Positions 9,742 to 18,368 are shown, counted from the first letter of the stretch. The stretch: 64,000 bases of DNA from Bradyrhizobium lablabi (GCF_018129385.1 NZ_JAFCLN010000005.1:1-64000); one strand, 5' to 3'. The notes: generated by a model not told the origin, from the sequence alone. Made by a program: numbers and translations.

Positions 9742-10656
9742 ATGGCCAGGGTCGCCTGCATCGGCGAATGCATGATCGAGCTGCGGCCCGCGCCCGGCGG
9801 GCTGTTCTCGCGCGGCTTTGGCGGCGACACCTTGAACACGGCGGTCTATCTCGCGCGCCTTGGCATCGAGACGGACTACATCACTGCGCTTGGCGATGAC
9901 ACGCTGAGCGACGAGATGATCGCCGGCTGGCAGGCCGAAGGCGTCGGCACGGCGAAGGTGGCTCGGCTCAAGAGCAAGCTGCCGGGCATCTACATGATCG
10001 AGACGGATGCCAGGGGCGAACGAAAATTCTTCCACTGGCGTGAGAGCGCCGCCGCGCGGCAATTGATGGACTTGCCCGATACGGAGAACATCCTCCAGTC
10101 GCTCGCTGATTATGACGTCGTCTATCTCTCGGCGATCACGCTCTCGATCCTTGGCGAGGCCGGCCGTAGCAGGTTGATTGCCGCGCTCGGGCAGGCGAGG
10201 GCGAAAGGCGCACGCATCGCCTTTGACACCAATTTCCGCGCGCGCGGCTGGCCCGATCTGGACGTGGCGCGAACGGTATTTCACGACGCCTTTGAGGCTG
10301 CAAATATCGTGCTGGCCTCGACCGAGGATTTGCTGCCGCTCTATCCCGGCGAAAACGAAGAACGCCTGATGGCGCGAATTCTTTCCGGGGAGGTCGTGAT
10401 GAAGCTCGGCGAGCCCGCAAGCATCGTTCGCGTCGACGGCCTCGCGCAGGCGGTGAAGGCCGAGCCGGTGGCGCGCCCCGTCGTCGACACCACCGCCGCC
10501 GGCGACAGTTTTGCCGCCGCCTATCTCGCCGCGCGTCTTGGCGGCGCCGATCCGGTTCAAGCCGCCCGCGCCGGGCACCATCTCGCCGGTGTGGTTGTAT
10601 GCTATCCCGGTGCGATCATTCCCCGTGAGGCGATGCCGGCAAGGGCCACGAAATGA
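9742..10656 (+). CDS. PfkB-family sugar kinase, 2-keto-3-deoxygluconate kinase-like
   Basis: A 304-residue ribokinase-family enzyme. The substrate-side motif GGDTLNTAVYLARLG is near residues 27-41. ERKFFHWRESAAAR (about 93-106) is characteristic of KDG kinases. The ATP-site motif DTTAAGDSF has the catalytic base Asp255. It probably phosphorylates a 2-keto-3-deoxy sugar acid for the aldolase encoded next. The gene starts 9 bases after the dehydrogenase and its stop overlaps the aldolase start (ATGA), so the three are very likely cotranscribed. Confidence 0.9.
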   Translation: MARVACIGECMIELRPAPGGLFSRGFGGDTLNTAVYLARLGIETDYITALGDDTLSDEMIAGWQAEGVGTAKVARLKSKLPGIYMIETDARGERKFFHWRESAAARQLMDLPDTENILQSLADYDVVYLSAITLSILGEAGRSRLIAALGQARAKGARIAFDTNFRARGWPDLDVARTVFHDAFEAANIVLASTEDLLPLYPGENEERLMARILSGEVVMKLGEPASIVRVDGLAQAVKAEPVARPVVDTTAAGDSFAAAYLAARLGGADPVQAARAGHHLAGVVVCYPGAIIPREAMPARATK

Positions 10657-11309
10657 CTGCGATACCAAGACGGGAAAAGCTCGCCGCGCTGTTCCGGCAG
10701 GCCGTCGTTATTCCAGTGCTGACCATCGAACGGCTGGAGCATGCCGTGCCGCTGGCGAAAGCGCTGGTGGCCGGCGACGTGCGGGTGCTCGAAGTCACGC
10801 TGCGCACGCCGGTGGCGGTGGATGCGGCCAAGGCGATCATTGCGGAAGTGCCCGATGCCGTGGTCGGGATCGGCACCATCCTCAACGGCGACGATCTGTC
10901 CCGCGCCAGGGAGCTGGGCGCCGTGTTCGGCATCAGCCCGGGCGCCACGCCAGAACTGCTCCAGGCCGCGGCGGCGAGCAACCTGCCGTTTGCCCCCGGC
11001 GTCGCCACCGCCTCGGAGTTGATGGCGGCGCTGGCCGCGGGCTTTGACCTCGTCAAATTCTTCCCGGCCGAGCAGGCCGGCGGTATCAGGGCAATCCGGG
11101 CGCTGGCCGGGCCGTTTCCGAACGCCAGGTTTTGCCCAACGGGCGGCATTGGGGAAGCCAATGCGGCCTCCTGGCTGGCCGAGCCAAATGTGCTCTGCGT
11201 CGGCGGCTCCTGGCTCTGCCCGCCCGCCGAGATCAGGGCCGGCAACTGGGCTGGCATAACCGCCATGTGCGAGCGGGCCATGAAATCGCTGAAACCTAGG
11301 GATAGATAG
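10653..11309 (+). CDS. KDPG/KDPGal-type 2-keto-3-deoxy-6-phospho acid aldolase
   Basis: A 218-residue class I aldolase of the Eda family that splits a 2-keto-3-deoxy-6-phospho acid into pyruvate and a phospho-aldehyde. Visible catalytic residues are Glu47 in LEVTLRTP, Arg51 and the Schiff-base Lys135 in LVKFFPAE; the phosphate site is FCPTGGIGEANA. Length matches the family. It overlaps the kinase gene by 4 bases. Kinase plus aldolase form the lower Entner-Doudoroff branch for the sugar acid handled by this cluster. KDPG versus KDPGal stereochemistry cannot be told from sequence. Confidence 0.93.
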   Translation: MTAIPRREKLAALFRQAVVIPVLTIERLEHAVPLAKALVAGDVRVLEVTLRTPVAVDAAKAIIAEVPDAVVGIGTILNGDDLSRARELGAVFGISPGATPELLQAAAASNLPFAPGVATASELMAALAAGFDLVKFFPAEQAGGIRAIRALAGPFPNARFCPTGGIGEANAASWLAEPNVLCVGGSWLCPPAEIRAGNWAGITAMCERAMKSLKPRDR

Positions 11310-11345
11310 GCTACAAGCGATTCAGCAAATGTCGGGAGAACGAGC

Positions 11346-12515
11346 ATGACGGCCAGCATCGTAGGGTGGGCGCATACGCCATTCGGAAAATTCGACGCCG
11401 AGACGGTCGAAAGCCTCGTGGTGAAGGTTGCGAACGAGGCGCTGGCGGATGCCGGCATCGCCGCTTCGGATGTCGACGAGATCGTGCTCGGGCATTTCAA
11501 CGCCGGCTTCTCTCCGCAGGATTTTACGGCCTCGCTGGTGCTACAGGCCGATCCCGCGCTGCGCTTCAAGCCGACCACCCGCGTCGAAAACGCCTGCGCC
11601 ACCGGTTCCGCCGCCGTGCATCAGGGCATCCGCGCGATCGATGCGGGCGCGGCAAAAATCGTGCTGGTGGTCGGCGTCGAGCAGATGACGCGCACGCCTT
11701 CCGCCGAGATCGGCAAGAACCTCCTCAAGGCGTCGTATCTGCCGGAGGATGGCGACACTGTCGGCGGCTTCGCCGGCGTGTTCGGCAAGATCGCACAAAG
11801 CTATTTCCAGAAATACGGCGACCAGTCCGATGCGCTCGCCATGATCGCCGCCAAGAACCACAAGAACGGCGTTGCCAATCCCTACGCGCAGATGCGCAAG
11901 GATTTTGGTTTTGAATTCTGCCGCGCCGAGAGCGAGAAGAATCCGTACGTTGCCGGCCCCCTGAAGCGCACCGATTGCTCGCTGGTATCGGATGGCGCGG
12001 CCGCGCTGGTGCTGACCGACGGCGAGACCGCCAGGACCATGGGCAAGGCCGTCAACTTCCGCGCCACCGCGCACGCGCAGGATTTTCTGCCGATGTCCAA
12101 GCGCGATATCCTCCAGTTCGAGGGCTGCACCGTGGCCTGGCAGCGCGCGCTCGAAAAGGGCGGCGTCACGCTGAACGACCTGTCCTTTGTCGAGACCCAT
12201 GACTGCTTCACCGTCGCCGAGTTGATCGAATATGAAGCGATGGGCCTGACGCCGAAGGGGCAGGGCGCGCGCGCGATTCTGGAAGGCTGGACCCAAAAGA
12301 ACGGCAAGCTGCCGGTCAACCCGTCCGGCGGCCTGAAAGCCAAGGGACATCCGATCGGCGCCACCGGCGTCTCGATGCATGTGATGAGCGCGATGCAGCT
12401 CACGGGACAGGCGCCCGAGGGCATGCAGCTCAGGAATCCGCAGCTTGCCGGCATCTTCAACATGGGCGGCGCCGCGGTTGCTAACTATGTTTCGCTGCTG
12501 GAGCCGGTGAAGTAG
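11346..12515 (+). CDS. thiolase (acetyl-CoA acetyltransferase, SCP-x-like branch)
   Basis: A 389-residue thiolase with a full catalytic set: nucleophile Cys84 in VENACATGSAA, His285 in HDCF, and His335 in GLKAKGHPIGATG. The HDCF motif marks the SCP-x/thiolase-like branch rather than classical PhaA. Such enzymes release acetyl-CoA or propionyl-CoA from 3-ketoacyl-CoAs of branched or bulky side chains. GGGAGAACGAGC precedes the ATG, 36 bases after the aldolase gene, so readthrough from the sugar operon is possible though a functional link is not obvious. Compare the Cys-less paralogue at 16668. Confidence 0.9.
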   Translation: MTASIVGWAHTPFGKFDAETVESLVVKVANEALADAGIAASDVDEIVLGHFNAGFSPQDFTASLVLQADPALRFKPTTRVENACATGSAAVHQGIRAIDAGAAKIVLVVGVEQMTRTPSAEIGKNLLKASYLPEDGDTVGGFAGVFGKIAQSYFQKYGDQSDALAMIAAKNHKNGVANPYAQMRKDFGFEFCRAESEKNPYVAGPLKRTDCSLVSDGAAALVLTDGETARTMGKAVNFRATAHAQDFLPMSKRDILQFEGCTVAWQRALEKGGVTLNDLSFVETHDCFTVAELIEYEAMGLTPKGQGARAILEGWTQKNGKLPVNPSGGLKAKGHPIGATGVSMHVMSAMQLTGQAPEGMQLRNPQLAGIFNMGGAAVANYVSLLEPVK

Positions 12516-12519
12516 TCGT

Positions 12520-12647
12520 GTCGTCCCTGCGAACGCAGGGACCCATAGCCACCGATATCAATTGTTACGAGGGCAGTTAGCTCCAGCGCATCACGGACAA
12601 GCCTCGGCGTATGGGTCCCGGCTCGCGCTTCGCTTGGCCGGGACGAC
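12520..12647. repeat. dispersed palindrome, family D
   Basis: A 128-base imperfect inverted repeat filling most of the gap between the thiolase and the small coiled-coil gene. Ends are GTCGTCCC and GGGACGAC, and the inner arms are GGGACCCATA and TATGGGTCCC. The sequence between the inner arms is not palindromic. It resembles intergenic REP-like elements; only one copy was seen in this window. Confidence 0.7.
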
Positions 12648-12668
12648 GATGACAGGAAGGAACGCGTC

Positions 12669-12869
12669 ATGGGCGATGAGAGTTCGTTATCGCTGACCGA
12701 GCTCAATGATCGGATCGCAATCCTTCGGGACAACATCAGGCAGTTGATTGAACAGGCGGCCGGCGCGTCGGGCGAACAGAGCGAGGCGCGGATCGCCGAT
12801 CGCATCAGTCAGCAGAATGCCGAGCTCGAACGGCTGACCAACGAGCGGGAAGCACGGCTCAAGAAATAG
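12669..12869 (+). CDS. small coiled-coil protein of unknown function
   Basis: A 66-residue hydrophilic protein preceded by AGGAAGGA. Residues about 8-62 show an alpha-helical pattern rich in Glu, Arg, Gln, Ile and Leu with heptad-like spacing (LTELNDRIAILRDNIRQLIE; LERLTNEREARLKK), so a coiled coil is likely. There is no signal peptide, membrane segment or known catalytic motif. Third-position GC is high. It lies directly after a palindromic repeat and before the CoA-transferase gene. Function unknown. Confidence 0.72.
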   Translation: MGDESSLSLTELNDRIAILRDNIRQLIEQAAGASGEQSEARIADRISQQNAELERLTNEREARLKK

Positions 12870-13024
12870 CTGTTGCGCATCGACTTCAGCGTCTGTCGTC
12901 GCCGCTTTAACGTCGACGCCGCGCATACGGCCATACGCCCGGTGCGCTTGATCTTGGCGCTGCGCTGCCGTTACTAGGTCCCAACGATATTTTGGGAGCG
13001 AACGGCAGCCATGAGACCTGTGAC

Positions 13025-14224
13025 ATGGGACCGCTAAAGGGCATCAAGGTCATCGACATGACCACCGTGCTGATGGGCCCCTATGCGACCCAGATGCTCG
13101 GCGATTACGGCGCCGATGTCATCAAGGTGGAATCGCTCGATGGCGACGTCACGCGGCAGATCGGGCCGACGCGGCATGCCGGCATGGGGCCGGTGTTCCT
13201 CAACACCAACCGCAGCAAACGCTCGATCTGTCTCGATCTCAAGAAGCCGGCCGGCCGCGATGCGGTGCTGCGGCTGATCAAGACGGCCGACGTGCTGGTT
13301 TACAACGTGCGGCCGCAGGCGATGGCACGGCTACAGCTCGGCTATGACGTGGTCGCAAAAATCAATCCGCGGCTGATCTATGCCGGTGTGTTCGGCTTCG
13401 GCCAGGATGGGCCGTATGCGGCAAAGCCGGCCTATGATGATCTCATCCAGGGCGCGACCGCGCTGCCGGCGCTGATGGCGCAGACTTCCGCCGACGGCGT
13501 GCCGCGCTACGTGCCGAACGCGCTGGTCGACCGCATCGTCGGGCTGACCGCGGTCGGCGCGATCTGCGCCAGCCTCGTGCATCGCGACAGGACCGGGCAG
13601 GGCCAGCGCGTCGACATTCCGATGTTCGAGACCATGGCGAGCTTTGTGATGGGCGACCACATGGGCGGGCTCACCTACGATCCGCCGCTCGACAAGGGCG
13701 GCTATGCCCGCCATCTCTCCCGCGACCGCCGGCCCTACAAGACCTCCGACGGCTACATCTGCGTCATCGTCTACAACGACAAGCAGTGGGAAAATTTCTT
13801 CGCCGCCACCGGCCGCGACGACCTGCGCAAGGATCCGAAATTTTCCACCTTCGCCGGACGCGCCATCAATATCGACCACGTCTATGCCGAGCTCGCGCGC
13901 ATCCTCGAGACCAAAACCACCGAGGAGTGGATGGAAATTTTGACGACGGCCGACGTGCCGGTCATGCCGATGCACGATCTCGAAAGCCTGCTGGTCGATC
14001 CGCACATGGTGACGACCGACCGCTTCCCCGTGGTCGATCATCCGACCGAGGGAAAGATCCGCAGCATGAAGGTGTCGGCGAATTGGTCGCAGACGCCGGT
14101 GGAGACGGAGCGGCTGGCGCCGCGGCTCGGCGAGCACAGCGCCGAGATACTGAAGGAAGCGGGCTACACCGAGGACGAGATCTCCGCGATGATGCAAAAT
14201 GGCGTCAGCAAGGCGGTAACGTAG
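13025..14224 (+). CDS. class III (CaiB/BaiF) CoA-transferase
   Basis: A 399-residue family III CoA-transferase that moves CoA between carboxylic acids. The N-terminus MGPLKGIKVIDMTTVLMGPY and DYGADVIKVE are the usual Rossmann-like opening; the likely catalytic Asp lies in PAYDDLIQG and GQRVDIPMFE follows. The frame is open to a TTG at 12992, but homology of the N-terminus favours the ATG at 13025. GGGAG at about 12995 does not fit that ATG well, so the start is uncertain. With neighbouring thiolases and an acyl-CoA dehydrogenase it could activate a carboxylic acid for beta-oxidation. Confidence 0.88.
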   Translation: MGPLKGIKVIDMTTVLMGPYATQMLGDYGADVIKVESLDGDVTRQIGPTRHAGMGPVFLNTNRSKRSICLDLKKPAGRDAVLRLIKTADVLVYNVRPQAMARLQLGYDVVAKINPRLIYAGVFGFGQDGPYAAKPAYDDLIQGATALPALMAQTSADGVPRYVPNALVDRIVGLTAVGAICASLVHRDRTGQGQRVDIPMFETMASFVMGDHMGGLTYDPPLDKGGYARHLSRDRRPYKTSDGYICVIVYNDKQWENFFAATGRDDLRKDPKFSTFAGRAINIDHVYAELARILETKTTEEWMEILTTADVPVMPMHDLESLLVDPHMVTTDRFPVVDHPTEGKIRSMKVSANWSQTPVETERLAPRLGEHSAEILKEAGYTEDEISAMMQNGVSKAVT

Positions 14225-14322
14225 GCTCGGAGCATGCCGATCCAGCGTCCGCCGGACACACGCGGGTAAAGCTATTGATGTATTGGTCACGCTCCCTGCG
14301 TGCCGGAATTTGGAATTTGCCA

Positions 14323-15318
14323 ATGATCCCTTCGAAATCGATCCGCCTCGTGCTCCTCGCCTTCGGCCTCTCGTTCGCCGCACCCGTCATTGCCCTTGCC
14401 GCCATGCCGGCCGACGCTCCCGATGCGCGCGACCACGCGCTGATCAGCCGCTATACCGGCTCCTGGCTGGTCGCGCAGGATGCCAAAAATTTCGACCAGG
14501 TCGGCATCCCCCTGAACAGCGGCGAGGTCGTGCGGGTCGAGGGCCGCGTGACGCGCCTGTTCTATCTTGCCCCCGGCGGGAAGTCGGTGCTGGAGGTGCA
14601 GCGCAATTACGAGCAGGCGCTGGAGCGCGCCGGCGCGGTGAGGCGCGACGGCTGCGCCGAGGACTGCGGCTCACGCAACTTCGTACAGTTTCGCGCAGTG
14701 CCGGCCAACCCGTCGCTGCCGAAAGCCCAGTTGGAGGGCTGGAGCCCGATCACCCTGCTACAGCAGTGGCAAACCTCCGGGACCGAGCGCTATTGGTACG
14801 GCACGGTGAACGCATCGGGCACGACGCTGCATGTCGCGGTGCTCTCGGCGAAGCCGGGGACGATCGCGCTGGCCGATAAATACGTCGCTACGGTCGTCGA
14901 GATCGTCGAACCCAAGGTGATGGAGACCGGCAACGTCGTCGTCGACGCCGGTGCGTTGACGAAGGGACTTCAGGCTGAAGGCAAGGTCGCGCTGTACGGC
15001 CTCTACTTCGACACCGGAAAGGCCGTCATCAAGCCGGAATCGAAGCCGCAACTCGATCAGATGGCAAAGGTGCTCCAGGCCGACGCCTCGCTCAAGGTGC
15101 ATATCGTCGGGCACACCGACAATCAGGGTTCGCTCGAGTCCAACCTCGCGCTGTCAAAGGCGCGGGCCCAGACGGTCGTCGATACCCTGGCTACGGCCTA
15201 CAAGGTGGACGGCAAACGGCTGTCGGCAGCAGGCGTTGCGAGCTACGCGCCGCTTGGCAACAACGCGACCGACGCCGGCCGCGCGCGCAATCGCCGGGTA
15301 GAGATGGTGCTTCAGTAG
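14323..15318 (+). CDS. OmpA-family outer-membrane/periplasmic protein
   Basis: A 331-residue exported protein. The N-terminus MIPSKSIRLVLLAFGLSFAA with cleavage near ALA is a standard Sec signal peptide. A central domain of about 190 residues carries two Cys residues (GCAEDCGSRNFVQF) and may be DUF4892-like. The C-terminal about 110 residues are an OmpA peptidoglycan-binding domain (YFDTGKAVIKPES, HTDNQGSLESNLALSKARA, RNRRVEMVLQ). The ATG at 14323 gives the cleanest signal peptide; an in-frame ATG at 14278 is an alternative. It is flanked by CoA-ester genes with no evident link. Confidence 0.85.
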   Translation: MIPSKSIRLVLLAFGLSFAAPVIALAAMPADAPDARDHALISRYTGSWLVAQDAKNFDQVGIPLNSGEVVRVEGRVTRLFYLAPGGKSVLEVQRNYEQALERAGAVRRDGCAEDCGSRNFVQFRAVPANPSLPKAQLEGWSPITLLQQWQTSGTERYWYGTVNASGTTLHVAVLSAKPGTIALADKYVATVVEIVEPKVMETGNVVVDAGALTKGLQAEGKVALYGLYFDTGKAVIKPESKPQLDQMAKVLQADASLKVHIVGHTDNQGSLESNLALSKARAQTVVDTLATAYKVDGKRLSAAGVASYAPLGNNATDAGRARNRRVEMVLQ

Positions 15319-15356
15319 CGGGCGGCATACCGTCGGCGGCACAGAGGAGCGGACAA

Positions 15357-16523
15357 ATGGATTTTGCACTCTCGGCCAACCAGGAATCGATCCGCGACGC
15401 GGTCGGCAAAATCTGCTCGCGCTTTGACGATGCCTATTGGCTGAAAAAGGACAAGGAAGGCGGCTATCCCGCCGACTTCCACAAGGCGCTGGCGGATGCC
15501 GGCTGGCTCGGCATCTGCATCCCCGAGGAGTTCGGCGGCTCCGGTCTCGGCATCACGGATGCCGCAATCATGATGCGGACGATTGCGGAATCCGGCGCCG
15601 GCATGTCCGGCGCCTCGGCCGTGCATATGAACGTGTTCGGGCTCAATCCGGTCGTCGTATTCGGCACCAGGGAGCAATGCCACCGCATGCTGCCGGGAAT
15701 CGTCGACGGCCGCGACAAGTCCTGCTTTGCCGTGACCGAACCGAACACCGGTCTCAATACCACGCAGTTGAAAACGCGCGCGGTGCGCAAGGGCGACAAA
15801 TACATCGTCAACGGCCAGAAGGTGTGGATATCGACCGCGCAGGTCGCCAACAAGATTCTGCTGCTCGCGCGCACCACGCCGCTGGAAGAGGTGAAGACGC
15901 CGACGCAGGGGCTAAGCCTGTTCTACACCGACTTCGACAAGCAGCGCGTCACTGTGCATGAGATCGAGAAGATGGGCCGAAAGCCCGTCGATTCCAACGA
16001 GCTGTTCTTCGAGAATTTCGAGATCCCGCTGGAGGACCGTCTCGGCGAAGAAGGCCGCGGCTTCGAATACATCCTGCACGGCATGAATCCAGAACGGATT
16101 TTGATCGCGGCGGAAGCGGTGGGTTTGGGGCAGATCGCGCTGTCGCGCGCCGCCGCCTACGGCAAGAGCCGCATCGTTTTCAACCGGCCGATCGGCATGA
16201 ACCAGGCGATCCAGCATCCGCTGGCGAAGAACTGGATGGAGCTGGAAGCCGCCTGGCTAATGGTGCTGCGCGCGGGATGGCAATACGACCAGGGCTTGCC
16301 GTGCGGTCCGGCCGCCAACGCCGCAAAGTATCTGGCGGCGGAAGCGGGATTCCACGCCTGCGAGCAGGCGGTGATGACCCATGGCGGCTTCGGCTACGCT
16401 AAGGAATATCACGTCGAGCGTTACCTGCGGGAATCGCTGATCCCCCGCATCGCTCCGATCAGCCCGCAGCTCATTCTCAGTTTTATCGCTGAGAAAGTGT
16501 TGGGCTTGCCGAAGTCGTATTGA
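15357..16523 (+). CDS. acyl-CoA dehydrogenase
   Basis: A 388-residue FAD-dependent acyl-CoA dehydrogenase introducing an alpha,beta double bond. The flavin/substrate loop reads CFAVTEPNTGLNT, WISTAQVANKILLLART follows, and the C-terminal helix bundle contains MTHGGFGYAKEYHVERYLRE. Length is normal. AGGAGCGG precedes the ATG. It stands 38 bases after the OmpA-family gene. The Cys-less thiolase-fold gene follows after a palindromic repeat. Electrons would go to ETF. Substrate chain unknown. Confidence 0.92.
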   Translation: MDFALSANQESIRDAVGKICSRFDDAYWLKKDKEGGYPADFHKALADAGWLGICIPEEFGGSGLGITDAAIMMRTIAESGAGMSGASAVHMNVFGLNPVVVFGTREQCHRMLPGIVDGRDKSCFAVTEPNTGLNTTQLKTRAVRKGDKYIVNGQKVWISTAQVANKILLLARTTPLEEVKTPTQGLSLFYTDFDKQRVTVHEIEKMGRKPVDSNELFFENFEIPLEDRLGEEGRGFEYILHGMNPERILIAAEAVGLGQIALSRAAAYGKSRIVFNRPIGMNQAIQHPLAKNWMELEAAWLMVLRAGWQYDQGLPCGPAANAAKYLAAEAGFHACEQAVMTHGGFGYAKEYHVERYLRESLIPRIAPISPQLILSFIAEKVLGLPKSY

Positions 16524-16533
16524 GATGAGGGCG

Positions 16534-16658
16534 CGCTCTCTCGGTTCGTCATTCCGGGGCGCGCGTAGCGCGAGCCCGGAATCCATACTCCCGATCGTGG
16601 TTATGGATTCCGGGCCCGCGCCAAGTGGCGCGCCCCGGAATGACGAGAGAACGGAGCG
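16534..16658. repeat. dispersed palindrome, family B
   Basis: A 125-base inverted repeat with arms of about 30 bases around CGTCATTCCGGGGCGCGC and its complement GCGCGCCCCGGAATGACG. Inner arms include CCCGGAATCCATA and TATGGATTCCGGG. It fills the gap between the acyl-CoA dehydrogenase and the thiolase-fold gene. One copy in this window. Confidence 0.8.
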
Positions 16659-16667
16659 TCCCTCGCG

Positions 16668-17804
16668 ATGAGCTACATCGCCGGCGTCGGGCTTACACCG
16701 TACGGCAGACACGAAGGCTCGTCCTCGCTCGACCTCATGAGCAAGGCCGCCGCCATGGCCATCGCCGATGCCGGGCTCAAGCGCTCCGACATCGATGGCG
16801 TCTTGTGTGGCTACAGCACGGTCTCGCCGCACATCATGCTCGCCACTGTCTTCGCCGAGCATTTCGGCATCCGTCCGTCCTACGCGCATGCGGTGCAGGT
16901 CGGCGGCGCCACCGGGCTCGCGATGACGATGCTGGCGCATCACCTCGTTGATAGCGGCGTCGCAAGACATGTGCTCGTGGTATCGGGCGAGAACCGGTTG
17001 ACCGGACAAAGCCGCGATGCCTCGATCCAGGCGCTGGCGCAGGTCGGGCACCCCGAGTACGAAGTCTCGCTCGGACCGACGATCCCGGCCTATTACGGCC
17101 TCGTCGCCTCGCGCTACATGCATGAATACGGCGTGACGCAGGAAGACCTCGCAGAATTTGCCGTGCTGATGCGCCGCCATGCCCGCGCCCATCCCGGCGC
17201 GCAGTTTCACGAACCGATCACGGTCGCCGATGTGATGGCTTCGAAGCCGGTGGCGATGCCGCTAAAGCTGCTCGATTGCTGTCCGGTGTCGGATGGCGGC
17301 GCGGCGTTCATCGTCAGCCGCGAACGGACCGGCGAGGCCGGCATCCGCGTGCGCGGCTGCGCGCAGGCGCATACCCATCAGCACGTTACGGCGATGCCCG
17401 CCTTGAGCGAGCTCGGTGCCGAGATGTCCATCGCCAAGGCCAAGGCTGCCTCGGGCCTGGCGATTTCCGATGTGCGCTACGCCGCGGTCTACGACAGCTT
17501 TACCATCACGCTGGCGATGCTGCTGGAAGATCTCGGGCTTGCGAAACGCGGCGAAGCCGCGGCGCGGGTGCGCGCCGGTTATTTCGGCCGCGATGGAGAA
17601 GTGCCGCTCAACACCCATGGCGGGCTTTTGAGCTACGGCCATTGCGGCGTCGGCGGCGCAATGGCGCATCTGGTCGAGACCCATCTACAGATGACGGGGC
17701 GCGCTGATAACCGTCAGGTCCGCGATGCCTCGATCGCGCTGCTGCATGGCGACGGCGGCGTGCTGTCGTCGCATGTCAGCATGTTCCTGGAGCGGGTGCG
17801 ATGA
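16668..17804 (+). CDS. thiolase-fold protein lacking the nucleophilic Cys (Ltp2-like aldolase candidate)
   Basis: A 378-residue thiolase-superfamily protein. The position that carries the nucleophilic Cys in true thiolases is Gly80 here (AVQVGGATG), and the usual HDCF is YDSF with Tyr275 in place of His. GLLSYGHCGVGG keeps His325 and adds Tyr323. Loss of Cys and gain of Tyr at these places is known in Ltp2, a steroid side-chain retro-aldolase that works with a DUF35 domain. The next gene, overlapping by 4 bases, encodes just such a DUF35 protein. I therefore favour a retro-aldol cleavage of a 3-hydroxyacyl-CoA over thiolysis; this is inference. The start ATG is 9 bases after the repeat and has only a weak ribosome binding site. 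Confidence 0.85.
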   Translation: MSYIAGVGLTPYGRHEGSSSLDLMSKAAAMAIADAGLKRSDIDGVLCGYSTVSPHIMLATVFAEHFGIRPSYAHAVQVGGATGLAMTMLAHHLVDSGVARHVLVVSGENRLTGQSRDASIQALAQVGHPEYEVSLGPTIPAYYGLVASRYMHEYGVTQEDLAEFAVLMRRHARAHPGAQFHEPITVADVMASKPVAMPLKLLDCCPVSDGGAAFIVSRERTGEAGIRVRGCAQAHTHQHVTAMPALSELGAEMSIAKAKAASGLAISDVRYAAVYDSFTITLAMLLEDLGLAKRGEAAARVRAGYFGRDGEVPLNTHGGLLSYGHCGVGGAMAHLVETHLQMTGRADNRQVRDASIALLHGDGGVLSSHVSMFLERVR

Positions 17805-18160
17805 ACGAAAAACTCGCGGACTGGACCATGGGCGCGGAGGCGATTGTCTATCAGGACTGCGCCGCCTGCGGCGCCAGGCAATATTTCCGCCGCAGCTTTT
17901 GCGCCGCTTGCGGCGCGCCGAGCCCGGTGCAGAAGCGTGCCAGCGGCGAGGGCATCGTGTATGCGGCCTCGCTGGTCTGCCGCGCCGCGACGCCGGAGAC
18001 CCGGGCGCATGTCCCTTACAACATCCTGCTGGTGGATGCGGCCGAGGGTTTTCGCATGATGGGCCATGGCGAGAACGGTCTCGCGATAGGCGACAGGGTC
18101 GCCGCGCGGTTCACGCAGTTTGCGGGAAGGCTGGTGCCGTTTTTCGAGAAGGCGAAGTGA
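17801..18160 (+). CDS. DUF35 Zn-ribbon/OB-fold partner protein
   Basis: A 119-residue protein of the DUF35 (Zn-ribbon plus OB-fold) family. Two CxxC pairs, CAAC at about 22-25 and CAAC at about 36-39, make the zinc ribbon. The OB-fold follows and ends with RVAARFTQFAGRLVPFFEKA. In known systems DUF35 proteins bind thiolase-superfamily enzymes, in Ltp2-ChsH2 aldolases and in archaeal thiolase/HMG-CoA synthase complexes, and help hold CoA. Start and stop codons overlap with the thiolase-fold gene (ATGA), which points to a stoichiometric complex. Confidence 0.9.
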   Translation: MNEKLADWTMGAEAIVYQDCAACGARQYFRRSFCAACGAPSPVQKRASGEGIVYAASLVCRAATPETRAHVPYNILLVDAAEGFRMMGHGENGLAIGDRVAARFTQFAGRLVPFFEKAK

Positions 18161-18167
18161 GTTTCGT

Positions 18168-18252
18168 CGTCATTGCGAGGAGCGAAGCGACGAGCAATCC
18201 AGCTTTTCTTCGTGCGGCAAAGCTGGATTGCTTCGCTTCGCTCGCAATGACG
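18168..18252. repeat. dispersed palindrome, family A copy 2
   Basis: An 85-base copy of the family A palindrome: CGTCATTGCGAGGAGCGAAG on the left and CTTCGCTCGCAATGACG on the right, with AATCCAGC/GCTGGATT inside. It starts 7 bases after the DUF35 stop codon and lies just beyond the 3' end of the convergent 33-residue membrane-protein gene, so it could serve as a bidirectional transcript end. Confidence 0.85.
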
Positions 18253-18266
18253 GCGGTGGGCCGCGA

Positions 18267-18368
18267 TCACCTCCAATAAAACACTACACTTGCGATGACG
18301 AGCATCGCGGTGACGGCCAGCATTTGGGCAACCGCTTCCGAGGCCGCCCTTTTGGTGGCTGCTTTCAT
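18267..18368 (-). CDS. 33-residue single-span membrane protein
   Basis: A tiny frame whose ATG is preceded by AGGGAGAGAGAT, one of the strongest ribosome binding sites in the window. The product has a basic start (MKAATKRAASEAVAQ) and one hydrophobic segment (MLAVTAMLVIASVVFYW) ending at Arg33, so it should be a single-pass inner-membrane microprotein. No family is recognised. The frame is also open further upstream to 18521, but that extension is Arg/Ser-rich and would not use the Shine-Dalgarno. Function unknown. Confidence 0.6.
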   Translation of the reverse strand: MKAATKRAASEAVAQMLAVTAMLVIASVVFYWR

